37,310 nt of DNA, from the NCBI GenBank assembly GCA_009692585.1, contig SHYX01000044.1:1-37310 (forward strand), given 5' to 3'. Numbering within the stretch: position 1 is the stretch's first letter; the number at the start of each line of letters is the position of its first letter. The position numbers and the translations under genes were made by a program. This DNA is from Myxococcales bacterium. Its GTDB lineage: Bacteria; Myxococcota; UBA796; SXON01. Of the stretch, positions 20,385-28,955 are shown piece after piece. Below the pieces are notes generated by a model. That model worked only from the letters and a program-made list of their open reading frames with translations, made no database searches and was not told the origin of the DNA.

Positions 20385-21681
20385 GCTTCGTGGTGACGCC
20401 CAGGCCAAGACGGCTCGCGGTGCGACCGCGTGCGCCCCGCGCGAGCACCCAAACCACAGCGAGCGCCGGCGCTCCACCCGCAGCGCCGCTGGAGCAGCCG
20501 CACGCCGAGGGCCTGCCGCCGGTAGGCGGCATGAGGTAGAAATCACCGTCGTCGTCCGCGTCCGGAGTGGGGTCGGCGGCGTCCTCGCCCGTGTCCTTCG
20601 AGTCGCCGGTGTCCTCGGTACCCGTGTCTTCACTGCCCGTGTCCACGGTACCGCTGTCGCCGCCCTCCCCCAGCACCTCGGGCTGAAGCTCCACCCGGAA
20701 CGCGTAGTTCCTGAGCTCCTTCGAGTAGAGCGCCACCAGCCCGTCCCGGCCGTCAAACACCACGAATGGCTGCATGCCGCCGGTCGGTGCCACGTTGTTT
20801 GACAGTCGAACCTGGTCGAGCTGAGCCCATGTCGCGACATCAAACGCCGTGAGCGCCATGTCGCCCTCCTGTTGCGTCCAGGAGAGGGAGCTGTCGCGGA
20901 TAATGTGCGCTACGATGAAGACGTCACCCACGCGGATGGTGGCCTGCGGCCAATAGACCTCGAAGCCCTCCTCGGCCACCGTCAGGATGATGTGTTGGAG
21001 CTCAGTCAAACCCGCGTCGTACTGCGCGGCTATGAGCTGGCGCGCCGGCTGCCCCTCCTCGGTGAAGCTCCCTAATATCCAGAGCGTGCCATCGGAATCG
21101 TTGATCAGCGAGGTCCCCGTCGCGAACGGAGCCGACCGAAGATCGACGACACCCGACGATGCAGCGTCCGGGCCAATCTTGGCGAAACGTGCAGAGATCC
21201 CGCCCGGCGGGAACGCATACGCGAACCCCTGGAACTCTGGGCCGCACACAACGGGGAGGTCCACGAAGTTGCTGCCATCGGTGGATGCCTCGGCGAACGC
21301 GGCGTGCGCCAGAATGTTGAAGTCCGCGTCATACCGCCAGACCCACGCAGAGTCGTGATCCGCCGCGATGTCGCCGGTCGCCGTGTGCAGCCAGGTGCCG
21401 TCGGGGCAGGGGCGGATGTCGTGGTCCTTGAGGTCGGTGCGGCCGGTGAGGAGCCGATCGTCGTAGTGATCGGCCTTGAGCGAGCTGTCGGCGTGGTTGA
21501 GCTTGAAGTCGCCGCCACCGGCGCCGAAGGTCACGAACCCGCCACGCTCCCCCCCGGGGAACGCCCGCGGCCAATTGCCGTCGAGGTCGAGGGGCGTCTC
21601 GTCGCCGACCTCACCGAAAACCGGCCCCGCGAAGGCCGCGCCGGACCAGCAGAGCAAGAGGACCGCACGGACAGGACGCAT
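20338..21681 (-). CDS. Secreted protein with MYXO-CTERM-like sorting tail
   Basis: ATG 21681 starts a clear signal peptide (MRPVRAVLLLCWSGAAFAGP), giving 447 residues; the TTG ten codons upstream was rejected. The body is beta-rich with propeller-like strands (DGTWLHTATGDIAADHDSAW, GTLWILGSF) but no family I can name. Around residue 365 comes a DTG/EDTG acidic linker, then GGRPSACGCSSG, a hydrophobic stretch (APALAVVWVLA) and Arg-rich residues. This is the order of a MYXO-CTERM sorting signal, with Cys, a transmembrane helix and a basic end, in which the Cys is processed for surface attachment. The helix is short and the end is longer than typical. The 3' 47 bp overlap the convergent propeller gene. 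Confidence 0.75.
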   Translation of the reverse strand: MRPVRAVLLLCWSGAAFAGPVFGEVGDETPLDLDGNWPRAFPGGERGGFVTFGAGGGDFKLNHADSSLKADHYDDRLLTGRTDLKDHDIRPCPDGTWLHTATGDIAADHDSAWVWRYDADFNILAHAAFAEASTDGSNFVDLPVVCGPEFQGFAYAFPPGGISARFAKIGPDAASSGVVDLRSAPFATGTSLINDSDGTLWILGSFTEEGQPARQLIAAQYDAGLTELQHIILTVAEEGFEVYWPQATIRVGDVFIVAHIIRDSSLSWTQQEGDMALTAFDVATWAQLDQVRLSNNVAPTGGMQPFVVFDGRDGLVALYSKELRNYAFRVELQPEVLGEGGDSGTVDTGSEDTGTEDTGDSKDTGEDAADPTPDADDDGDFYLMPPTGGRPSACGCSSGAAGGAPALAVVWVLARGARGRTASRLGLGVTTKLRGDPGARRPEWRSP

Positions 21682-21798
21682 CAACGGCAGGGAGGCAGGC
21701 ACAGTCCGCAAGCCTACACCCGCTTCTGGCCGGCCCGCAAGCGCGACGCCCCAGGCCAGGACGTCTCGTCAGGCGGGCGCTGCGGGCCATCGCGGCGC

Positions 21799-22551
21799 TC
21801 AGTCCGGCAGTCGCGCCCACCAGGGCGGCAGGCGCGCGGGGGTCAGGCGGGCGTCGCGCGGTCGCGGGCCCAACGCCAGCTCGCCCATCCGCACCGGCTC
21901 GACCGTTCCCGCGCCCACGCGCGCCCGGACCGCGCCGGCAAAGCCATACCAGCTGGTCTGGCCGGCCCCCGCCAGGTGGGTGACGCCCTGCGGGAGCGCC
22001 AACAACGCGGTGGCGACGTCGTCGCTGTGGGTGGGCTGCACCACGACGTCGTAGATGGCGCGCACCCGCTCGCCCCGCCGCAGCCGCCCCGCCACCGTCG
22101 AGGCGAAGGTCTTCCCACCCGGCCCGAACACCCATCCCACCCGCACGACGTGCCCGCCGCTCGCCAACACGTCCGCCTCCGCCTCGACCTTCTGCCGGGC
22201 ATAGACCGAGCCCGGTCGCGCCGCGCCTCCCGGCGCGTGGGGACCGGCACCGCCAAAGACGAAGTTGCTGGACAAGAGCCAGGTGGGCGTGACGCGGGCC
22301 CATGCCGAGGGGGCCCAACGATTGACCGCCTCACTGCGCGGATCCGCGGCCGCCCCGTCGACATCGGTGAATCCGGCACAGAAGATCGTCGCGTCGGGTC
22401 GGTACGTGGTCAACGCGTGGTGCATCGCCGCCGCGTCGGTAACGTCGCACTGCGCGCGGGTGAGCCCCACGACGTCGACGCCCACCGGCGCCGCGGCTCG
22501 AAGGAGCGCCCGCCCGATCAGACCGCCCGCGCCAACCACGAGCACCCGCAT
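21799..22551 (-). CDS. RmlD-like NAD(P)-dependent sugar nucleotide reductase
   Basis: The 250-residue protein belongs to the extended short-chain dehydrogenase family, closest in pattern to dTDP-4-dehydrorhamnose reductase (RmlD). It opens with a Rossmann motif, VVGAGGLIGRALL. Next come DVTDAAAMHHAL and PDATIFCAGFTDVDGAAADP (the RmlD 'P..VIN.AA.T.VD.AE' region), SSNFVFGG in place of STDYVFDG, and YARQK, the catalytic Tyr-x3-Lys. The C-terminal part has HSDDVATALLAL. It would act in the cytoplasm on a nucleotide sugar for surface glycans. ATG 22551 overlaps the lgt stop (TGATG), so it is the third gene of the lspA-lgt unit. The exact substrate cannot be set from sequence. Confidence 0.8.
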   Translation of the reverse strand: MRVLVVGAGGLIGRALLRAAAPVGVDVVGLTRAQCDVTDAAAMHHALTTYRPDATIFCAGFTDVDGAAADPRSEAVNRWAPSAWARVTPTWLLSSNFVFGGAGPHAPGGAARPGSVYARQKVEAEADVLASGGHVVRVGWVFGPGGKTFASTVAGRLRRGERVRAIYDVVVQPTHSDDVATALLALPQGVTHLAGAGQTSWYGFAGAVRARVGAGTVEPVRMGELALGPRPRDARLTPARLPPWWARLPD

Positions 22552-23306
22552 CAGGGCCGTACCCTCCACTGCCGCACGGTGATCACGATCGCGACCACGC
22601 CCAGCACCATCGCGGTGGCCTGTCCGGTGCTCAGCAGCCCGCCAAGGACAAAGCCGCGGTCGTCGGCGCGCATCGTCTCGTTCCACGCCCGAAAGATGCC
22701 GTACAGCAGCAAGAGCAGGGCAAGGCGCTGGCCGACGAAGCGCCGGGGCAGCGCCCACAACAGCGCAAACAACGCAAGGTTGAACCCGACCTCGTGAAGC
22801 TGGGTCGGTACGCGCGCCACCCCAGCCGGCGCGACCGCCCCCTGCGGGAAGGTGACCTGCCACCAATGGTCGGTCGGTGCCCCGTAACAGCAGCCGGCCA
22901 GTAGGCAGCCCACGCGACCGAACGCGTGCCCCAGACTCACCGAGGGCGCCATCACGTCGGTCAACGCGAAGACGGAAATCCCCTTCCATCGCCCGTAGAT
23001 GGCGTAGCAGGCAATGGCCAGGATCAGGCCCCCATAAAACACCAGCCCGCCGTCGCCGAGCGCGAAGACCTTCAGCGGCTCATCCCAACTGAAACGCCAC
23101 AGGTGGGTGCGCACGTACTCCATCCGTCCGCCCACGATACCCACCACCATACCGATGATGCCCAGGTCCCAGGCGAGATCGAATGGAAAACCATCCCGAC
23201 GCGCACGCAGGCCGCCGACCAGCAGGCCGATGAAGAACCCGAGGCCCATCAAGACCCCGTACGCGGGGATCGCGTGGCCGCCGACATGGAACAGGACGGG
23301 AAACAC
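22551..23306 (-). CDS. lgt: Prolipoprotein diacylglyceryl transferase Lgt
   Basis: Lgt moves diacylglycerol from phosphatidylglycerol to the lipobox Cys, the first step of lipoprotein maturation in the inner membrane. The frame encodes 251 residues from GTG 23306, which overlaps the lspA stop (TAGTG); starts upstream lie inside lspA. Seven hydrophobic segments are visible. Family landmarks are HVGGHAIPAYGVLMGLGF at the start, GGRMEYV, LVFYGGLI (usual HGGLIG), GHAFGRVGCLLAGCCYG (matching the GRIGNF..GE.YG signature but with Cys-rich changes), PTQLHEVGFN, and GIFRAWNE. This GC..AGCCYG version is a known variant of Lgt. Several predicted lipoprotein substrates are encoded in this same window. 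Confidence 0.92.
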   Translation of the reverse strand: MFPVLFHVGGHAIPAYGVLMGLGFFIGLLVGGLRARRDGFPFDLAWDLGIIGMVVGIVGGRMEYVRTHLWRFSWDEPLKVFALGDGGLVFYGGLILAIACYAIYGRWKGISVFALTDVMAPSVSLGHAFGRVGCLLAGCCYGAPTDHWWQVTFPQGAVAPAGVARVPTQLHEVGFNLALFALLWALPRRFVGQRLALLLLLYGIFRAWNETMRADDRGFVLGGLLSTGQATAMVLGVVAIVITVRQWRVRP

Positions 23307-23878
23307 TACTCGGCCGAGGCGCTGGATTCCGGAGGCCCGGGAACCGGGGTGCCGGCCGTCTGGTCCGCCTTGCCCCACCCCTTGATGTAGACCAGCACGA
23401 AGAGGCCCACGCCCACGACGATGGCCGCGTCCGCAATGTTGAAGATCGGGTAGGTGTTGGTACCCAGCGTTCGGCGCGCCCAGCTCTGAACCGGTTCGAA
23501 GCCAGCGTACACCTTGATCATGTCGGTGACCTCGCCCGCCATGATCCGATCGATGAGGTTGCCGATGGCCCCCGAGAGGATGGCCCCCATCGCGAAGGCC
23601 TGGAGCCGATCCCGGTCGGGGAGCTCACGCCAACCCTGCACGATGACCACGACGGCCACCGCGGTGAACCCGTAGAAGACCGGCAGCCGATACTCGAAGT
23701 GGTCCAGCGCCGAAAACGCGGCGCCCTTGTTCGTGGCATGGGTGATCGCCAAGAAGTTCTGAATCACGCTCAGCTCGTCGCGCAGCTCGAGGTTGGCCCT
23801 GACCCACCACTTGGTGACCTGGTCGAGCGCGAGGAGCACGACGGCGGCGGCGGCGAAAACAGTGGCCTTGGGTGACAT
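23306..23878 (-). CDS. lspA: Lipoprotein signal peptidase LspA (SPase II)
   Basis: LspA is the aspartyl protease that removes the signal peptide in front of the diacylated Cys. The 190-residue protein has four hydrophobic segments and the family motifs in order: LDQVTKWW (18-25), NKGAAFS (50-56), GAIGNLIDR (103-111), VTDMI with Asp119, and FNIADAAI with Asp150; the two Asp are the catalytic pair. About 25 residues lie between VTDMI and FNIAD, including Trp, Arg and Pro, which is longer than in E. coli and seen in some myxobacterial homologues. The C-terminal 15 residues are Pro/Ser/Ala-rich. It is first in an lspA-lgt-RmlD-like operon and divergent from the ETF-QO gene. Confidence 0.95.
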   Translation of the reverse strand: MSPKATVFAAAAVVLLALDQVTKWWVRANLELRDELSVIQNFLAITHATNKGAAFSALDHFEYRLPVFYGFTAVAVVVIVQGWRELPDRDRLQAFAMGAILSGAIGNLIDRIMAGEVTDMIKVYAGFEPVQSWARRTLGTNTYPIFNIADAAIVVGVGLFVLVYIKGWGKADQTAGTPVPGPPESSASAE

Positions 23879-23982
23879 GTCGGGTCCGATTGGCGCGACG
23901 ATAGCCCAACCGCCCCCCAGCGTCGACCGCCGGTGACGCGCCGGTGTCGGCTGGTTAGATCGCCCGACCCCCGGGAGTGCAC

Positions 23983-25656
23983 ATGCAGCGCGAATCGATG
24001 CCGGTCGACGTCCTCTTCGTAGGCGGTGGCCCCGCCTGTCTCGCCGGCGCCATCCGCTTGCAGGACCTCATCTCGGCGCACCACGCCTCCGGCGCCGAGC
24101 CCAAGCTGGGCGAGCTCACCATCGGCCTGATGGACAAAGGCTCCGAGATCGGCTCCCACGCCATCTCAGGAGCGGTACTCGACCCCAAGGCGCTCGACGA
24201 GCTCCTCCCGACGTGGCGGTCGCTCGACCCGAACTTCATCGAGCGTTTCATCGAGAAGGAGAGCTTCCTCACCCTCACCAGGAAACACGCGGTTGCCGCC
24301 CCGATGATGCCCCCCGGCATGGAGGACCACGGCCTGCCGATCATCAGCATCGCCCGGTTCCAGAAGTGGCTGGCGGCCCAGGCCGAGGCGCGCGGCGTGA
24401 TGCTGTTCACCGGCTTCGCGGGCACCCAACTGCTGTACGAAGACGGCGCGGTCTGCGGCGTGCGTACCGGCGACAAGGGCGTCGGCCCCGACGGTCAGCC
24501 GAAGCCCAACTTCGAACCCGGCATCGACATCCCTGCCAAGGTCACCATCCTCGGCGAAGGCCCCCGCGGCACCCTCAGTCGGCAGCTCATCAACCGCTAC
24601 CAGCTGGACAAGGACAGCCAGCCGATGGTCTACGAGATCGGCGTCAAGGAGATCCTCGAGATGCCGCCCGGCAGCGTCAAGCAGGGCGAAGTCACCCTCA
24701 CCTTCGGCTACCCGCTCGACCTCCAGACCTTCGGCGGCGCGTTCATCTACTCCCTGGCCGGCGACCGGTACGCGGTCGGAATGATGGTCGGCCTCGATGC
24801 CCGCGATCCGTCGATGGACGCCCATTACCTTTTGCAGAAGCTCAAGGACCACCCCACCATCCGCGCCAAACTCGCGGGTGGGAAGGTCGTCAAGTACGGC
24901 GCAAAGGCGGTGACCGTCGGCGGCTGGCCGTCCATTCCGAAGCTCTACGCGCCGGGTGCCATGCTCGTCGGCGACAGCGCCAGCTTCCTGAATCCCGGCC
25001 GCATCAAGGGCATCCACCTGTCGATGAAGTCGGGGATGCTCGCCGCAGAGGCGGCGTTCAACGCGCTCAAACGGGGTGAGGCCAGCGAATCGGTGCTCTC
25101 CGTCTACAAGACGGCGGTCGACGACAGCTGGATCCGCACCGAGATGGAGCCGATGAAGAACTTCCATCCGGCCATGGAAAAGGGCGTGCTCGCCGGCATG
25201 GCGTCGGTGGGGCTGTCGCTGCTCTTCGGCCCCGGCGCGCAAAAGCCGTTTCATGCCGACCACGAGCACATGCACAAGAACGCCGCCGTCCGCGGTCAGC
25301 ACCCTTATCCGAGTCGCGACGACTTGGTGTACGACGGCAGCTACCTCGTCGACAAGCTCACCGACGTGTACCACTCCGGCACCAAGCACGAAGAACAGCA
25401 GCCAGCCCACCTGCACGTGGTGGACACCAACATCTGCGCAACCCAATGCGCGGAGGAGTACGGCAACCCCTGCACCCGCTTCTGCCCCGCCCAGGTCTAC
25501 AACATGCACCACAACGACAAGACCGGGCGCAAGGAGCTGCAGATCGACTTCTCGAACTGTGTGCACTGCAAGACCTGCGACATCCGCGACCCCTACCAGA
25601 TCATCACCTGGGTGCCTCCCGAGGGCGGGCAGGGTCCGGAGTACGGCATTCTGTAG
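23983..25656 (+). CDS. Electron transfer flavoprotein-ubiquinone oxidoreductase (ETF-QO)
   Basis: ETF-QO takes electrons from reduced ETF, fed by acyl-CoA and other dehydrogenases, and passes them to ubiquinone at the membrane. The 557-residue protein has an N-terminal FAD site (VLFVGGGPACLAGA), the middle GEGPRGTLSRQL and GGWPSIPKLYAPGAMLVGDSA (second FAD contact), and a C-terminal [4Fe-4S] domain with FCPAQVY (Cys501) and NCVHCKTCDIRDP (Cys526, 529, 532). Three further Cys (485, 489, 497) sit in NICATQCAEEYGNPC, just before the usual first ligand. ATG 23983 is preferred over GTG 23977 because GGGAG is well spaced. No etfAB lies in the window. It shows the cell oxidises fatty acids or amino acids by a quinone-linked route. 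Confidence 0.95.
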   Translation: MQRESMPVDVLFVGGGPACLAGAIRLQDLISAHHASGAEPKLGELTIGLMDKGSEIGSHAISGAVLDPKALDELLPTWRSLDPNFIERFIEKESFLTLTRKHAVAAPMMPPGMEDHGLPIISIARFQKWLAAQAEARGVMLFTGFAGTQLLYEDGAVCGVRTGDKGVGPDGQPKPNFEPGIDIPAKVTILGEGPRGTLSRQLINRYQLDKDSQPMVYEIGVKEILEMPPGSVKQGEVTLTFGYPLDLQTFGGAFIYSLAGDRYAVGMMVGLDARDPSMDAHYLLQKLKDHPTIRAKLAGGKVVKYGAKAVTVGGWPSIPKLYAPGAMLVGDSASFLNPGRIKGIHLSMKSGMLAAEAAFNALKRGEASESVLSVYKTAVDDSWIRTEMEPMKNFHPAMEKGVLAGMASVGLSLLFGPGAQKPFHADHEHMHKNAAVRGQHPYPSRDDLVYDGSYLVDKLTDVYHSGTKHEEQQPAHLHVVDTNICATQCAEEYGNPCTRFCPAQVYNMHHNDKTGRKELQIDFSNCVHCKTCDIRDPYQIITWVPPEGGQGPEYGIL

Positions 25657-25668
25657 GGGAGGACCTGC

Positions 25669-26382
25669 TCAGCGCAGACTCATGCCCCCGTCGGCCACGA
25701 GCACCTGGCCGGTGAGCCAGTGCGCGCGGGGGTCGATGAGCAGGTCCACGATCCTGGCGATGTCATCGGGCTCGCCGCAGCGCCCCATCGGGGTGAGCTT
25801 CTCGGCCAGGGCCACCATCTGTGCGCCGCCATCGGGAAAATAGCGCAGCGCGTCGGTGCGGATCACCCCCCCGCACACGGTGTTGACCCGCACCCGTGGC
25901 GCCATGTCCACCGCGAGCTGCCGGGTCAGGGCCTCCAACCCCGCCTTGGCCGCGCCCATCGCCGCGTAGCCGGGCACGTGCTGCCGGCTGCCCATCGACG
26001 ACAGGCCGATCACGCTGGCCCCGTCGTTGAACCGGCATAAGCGCGTCAGCAACCAGAACGGGCGCAAGGAGGACTCCAGGGTCAGGTCCCACTGCGAGGT
26101 CCGGATCTGGTCCCAGGGCTTGAGGACCCCGATCGCGGCGTTGTGGACGAGCACGTCGACTCCGTCCACGCTCGCGGCCAGCCTGGTGAGGTCGGCCTCG
26201 GAGCGGACATCACCCTGAACGACCACTGCGTCGGCACCACACCCGCGCACGTCCGCCGCTACCGCTTCGGCAGCGCCCTCGTTCTGGAGATAATTGACCA
26301 CGATTCGTCGACCGGGCGCCGCCAGCTGCCGCGCGATGGCCGCCCCGATGCCCCGGCTGGCGCCGGTGATGAGGATGTTCAT
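25669..26382 (-). CDS. FabL-like enoyl-ACP reductase (SDR family)
   Basis: The 237-residue protein is a short-chain dehydrogenase with TGASRGIG at residues 6-13 and HNAAIGVL in place of NNAG. The active-site region is GLSSMGS...GYAAMGAAKAGLEALTR. Tyr and Lys are separated by six residues (Y-x6-K) rather than three, the hallmark of enoyl-ACP reductases FabI and FabL. The later CGGVIRTDALRYFP and TGQVLVADGG agree closely with Bacillus FabL (SGGAIDTDALKHFP). It would catalyse the last reduction of the fatty-acid elongation cycle with NADPH in the cytoplasm. It converges with ETF-QO (12 bp between the genes) and follows murJ on the same strand by 37 bp. A FabG-type role is the main alternative. 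Confidence 0.75.
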   Translation of the reverse strand: MNILITGASRGIGAAIARQLAAPGRRIVVNYLQNEGAAEAVAADVRGCGADAVVVQGDVRSEADLTRLAASVDGVDVLVHNAAIGVLKPWDQIRTSQWDLTLESSLRPFWLLTRLCRFNDGASVIGLSSMGSRQHVPGYAAMGAAKAGLEALTRQLAVDMAPRVRVNTVCGGVIRTDALRYFPDGGAQMVALAEKLTPMGRCGEPDDIARIVDLLIDPRAHWLTGQVLVADGGMSLR

Positions 26383-26419
26383 GGGCCCGAGCTAATCCGC
26401 CGTCGCCTGGGGGGCCGCC

Positions 26420-28030
26420 TCACCCTCGCCGCAGGCGCCGCCGCACCTCCGCCAGCGCGGCGCGCGCCTCCGGCACGCCGGCCAGCAGCGTCACCCCTCC
26501 GTAGACCGCCGCGAAACACGACAGCACCACCGCCCCCCGGAGCACCGGCGTCCACCCCTCGTCGACGACGTGGCCTCCACACCACGCGATCGCACCCGCC
26601 GCCACCGCGGCCGCCCACAACGGCACCGCGTTGCGCCACGACGGTGACAGGGAGCCGATCCGTCGCGCGAGCGCCCCCCGAAGCAGCAGGAACTCCACCC
26701 ACGACGCGCCCCCCGACGCCAGCGTCAGTCCCACCGTCCCCCACTTCGGCGCCAATCCGAGCGCGCCGGGCAGCCACAGCGCCCCCAGGCCCCCCAGGGT
26801 CACGCTCAGCGCCACGCGAAGCGCGGCGTACCTTAGCGGCGTCCGGGTGTCCGAGAGCGCGTAGAACGCCGAGGCGTAAAGCCGACCCTGCGTCGCCGCC
26901 AGGAGTCCCAGGACGTACCCGCCGAGCACCCACCACACAAAACGACTCGCGCCGGCATCGAAGGCGCCGGTCTGGAAAAGCGCGGCGACCACCACCTCGC
27001 CCACCGCGAGCAGGCCCACCACCGAGGGCACGATGAAGAAGGACACCTGCCGAAGCCCCCGTTCCATCTGCGCCCGGAGCGCGGTCGCGACCTCGTCGTC
27101 CGTACCGGTCACGCTGGCCATCGCCGGCAGCTGGGACGCGGTCACCGACATCCCGAACAGGCTGATCGGCAACAGGTAGAGCGTCTGCGCGTACGCCAGC
27201 GCCGACACGGCGCCGGTGGGGAGCAGGCTGGCGTAGGCGTTGTCGACATAGGCGCTGACCTGAACCACGCCGCGCGTCCCCACCACCGGCAAGAAGTTGC
27301 GGAGCACAGTGCGCGTCGCGACCATATCCAGGCCGAACTCGGGCCGCAGGCGACGGACCAGCGCCAGCGCGCTCGGCAGTTGCACGGCGAGCTGGAGCGC
27401 GCTGCCGACCACCAGCCCCCACGCCACCCGCTCCGCCAGCGCGTAGTCGCGATGCCCGCGACCGAACCACAACATTGCCCCGATGATCGCCGCATTCCAC
27501 GCCACCGGAGCCGCGTAGCTCAGGAAAAAGCGACGGTGGCTGTTGAGGATGCCGAGGCACCACGCCGACAGCACCAGGAGCCCGGTCCCCGGGAAGAATA
27601 TCTGCACCAGCTCGATGGTGGCGGCGCGCTTCTCGCCGGAAAAGCCCGGCGCGATCACGTCGATCAACAACGGCGTGGCCAGGACCCCGCCCAGCACCAG
27701 GACGCTGGTCACCAGCGTCAGAATCGTCGCGACCGCAGATGCCAACCGCCTCGCTGAAACCTCGTCCCCATCGGCCAGAAGTCGGGAGTAGGCGGGGATG
27801 AACGACGCGCTGAGCACCCCCTCACCGAAGAGGTTCTGCAGGAAGTTGGGGATCTTCAGGGCCGCCCGGAAGGCGTCGCCGGCATCGGAGTTCCCAAAGT
27901 AGTGCGCGAAGGCCCGTTCCCGCACCAGGCCGGCGATGCGGCTGAGCAGGATCCCCGCCGCCACCCACTGCGCGCCCCGGGCGCTGTTCGACGCGGCAGT
28001 GCCGGGGGCGTCGGGCGGCATCTCGCGCAT
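26420..28030 (-). CDS. murJ: Lipid II flippase MurJ (MviN)
   Basis: MurJ transports lipid II across the inner membrane for peptidoglycan synthesis. The 536-residue protein has about fourteen hydrophobic segments. The N-terminal signature is clear: LLSRIAGLVRERAFAHYFG, then DAFRAALKIPNFLQNLFGEGVLSASFIPAY, which contains the conserved Arg residues of the first helices. SALAYAQTLYLLPISLFGMSV in the middle is also characteristic. ATG 28030 gives a short polar N-terminus. The gene is divergent from the small protein at 28080 and upstream of the FabL-like gene. Length and motif order are normal. Confidence 0.96.
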   Translation of the reverse strand: MREMPPDAPGTAASNSARGAQWVAAGILLSRIAGLVRERAFAHYFGNSDAGDAFRAALKIPNFLQNLFGEGVLSASFIPAYSRLLADGDEVSARRLASAVATILTLVTSVLVLGGVLATPLLIDVIAPGFSGEKRAATIELVQIFFPGTGLLVLSAWCLGILNSHRRFFLSYAAPVAWNAAIIGAMLWFGRGHRDYALAERVAWGLVVGSALQLAVQLPSALALVRRLRPEFGLDMVATRTVLRNFLPVVGTRGVVQVSAYVDNAYASLLPTGAVSALAYAQTLYLLPISLFGMSVTASQLPAMASVTGTDDEVATALRAQMERGLRQVSFFIVPSVVGLLAVGEVVVAALFQTGAFDAGASRFVWWVLGGYVLGLLAATQGRLYASAFYALSDTRTPLRYAALRVALSVTLGGLGALWLPGALGLAPKWGTVGLTLASGGASWVEFLLLRGALARRIGSLSPSWRNAVPLWAAAVAAGAIAWCGGHVVDEGWTPVLRGAVVLSCFAAVYGGVTLLAGVPEARAALAEVRRRLRRG

Positions 28031-28079
28031 GGCGCCCCATCTAACCGAGCGCTAAGGGGCGCCCCTCCAGAGCACGCCG

Positions 28080-28367
28080 ATGATGTACCTGATCGCTGTC
28101 GAGTTCAACGCCCGCCCCGCCGACCAATACCCGGAGTTCGACAAGGCGCTCAAAGCCCTCGGCAACTGGTCCAGCCGGATGCGCGGGCTGTGGCTGGTCG
28201 AGACGCGCTTCACGCCCGCGCAGATCCGCGATCTGCTCAAGCTCACCCTGGTCGCCGGTCAGGACCGCATGTTCGTGTCGCGGATGACCACCAACTGGGC
28301 CGGCACCGGCATGGGCGACGGCTTTCAGGACTGGATGAACCGCCGCAACTTCACCGGGAAGAAGTAG
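28080..28367 (+). CDS. Small Cas2/SinR-like protein
   Basis: The 95-residue protein opens with [10 protein letters not shown], a hydrophobic beta strand. A helix with [14 protein letters not shown] follows, then the strand GLWLVETRF, a helix [13 protein letters not shown], the strand [16 protein letters not shown] and a C-terminal WM.RR.F. This beta-alpha-beta pattern, with 'W.V...T..QIR..L......D.L.V' in the middle, resembles the ferredoxin-like fold of SinR/VapD-like and Cas2 proteins, some of which are nucleases. There is no CRISPR array, cas1 or other cas gene here, so it is not part of a CRISPR system. Its last 17 bp overlap the convergent clpP. Function unknown. Confidence 0.6.
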   Translation: MMYLIAVEFNARPADQYPEFDKALKALGNWSSRMRGLWLVETRFTPAQIRDLLKLTLVAGQDRMFVSRMTTNWAGTGMGDGFQDWMNRRNFTGKK

Positions 28368-28953
28368 CCGCTGCCTTCGACTGGATGACCTCGTCGACGA
28401 TGCCGTAGGTGACGGCTTCGTCCGCGGTCATGATGTAGTCGCGGTCGGTGTCCTTGAGCACGCGCTCGTAGGGCTGCCCGGTGTGGTGCGCGAGGATGTC
28501 GTTGAGCTCCTTGCGCATGCGCCCGATCTCCTTGGCCTGGATCTCGATGTCCGAGGCCTGACCCTGGGTCCCGCCCAGGGGCTGGTGGATGAGCACCCGT
28601 GCGTGTTGCAGGATGCGACGCTTGCCCTTGGTGCCCGCGGCCAGCAGCACCGCTCCCATCGAGGCGGCCTGGCCGATGCAGATGGTGTTCACCGGGGGCC
28701 GGATGTACTGCATGGTGTCGTAGATGGCCATGCCGGAGGTGATGCTCCCGCCTGGGCTGTTCACGTACACGAAGATGTCGCGCTCGGGGTCCTGCGACTC
28801 CAAGAACAGCAACTGCGCCACGATGACATTCGCCACTTCGTCGTTGATCGGGAAGCCCAAGAAGACGATTCGATCGTTGAGCAACCGGCTGTAGATGTCG
28901 GAGACGCTCTCCCCCCGGTGCGTGGATTCCTTGACGTAGGGGATGAACGGCAT
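28351..28953 (-). CDS. clpP: ATP-dependent Clp protease proteolytic subunit ClpP
   Basis: ClpP is the tetradecameric serine peptidase that degrades substrates delivered by ClpX or ClpA. The 200-residue protein has the catalytic triad Ser98 (GQAASMGA), His123 (VLIHQPLGG) and Asp172 (DTDRDY), and the oxyanion-loop signature VNSPGGS (64-70). The N-terminus ([13 protein letters not shown]) is typical, and the gene reads [12 protein letters not shown] where many have FLGxxIxD. Its Shine-Dalgarno, GGAGGAG, lies over the tig stop, with 2 bp between the genes, so it is translated with tig. The partner clpX lies at 5177-6427 on the plus strand rather than next to it. Confidence 0.97.
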   Translation of the reverse strand: MPFIPYVKESTHRGESVSDIYSRLLNDRIVFLGFPINDEVANVIVAQLLFLESQDPERDIFVYVNSPGGSITSGMAIYDTMQYIRPPVNTICIGQAASMGAVLLAAGTKGKRRILQHARVLIHQPLGGTQGQASDIEIQAKEIGRMRKELNDILAHHTGQPYERVLKDTDRDYIMTADEAVTYGIVDEVIQSKAAATSSR

Positions 28954-28955
28954 GG

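Noticed and set aside
22552..22989. N-terminal extension of the RmlD-like protein
   Set aside because: It reads lgt in another frame; the Rossmann motif begins at ATG 22551.
24166..25566. A 466-codon minus-strand frame opposite ETF-QO
   Set aside because: It is the antisense shadow of a clearly conserved gene.
28080..28367. CRISPR-Cas system suggested by the Cas2-like protein
   Set aside because: No repeat-spacer array and no cas1 or effector gene is present in the window.
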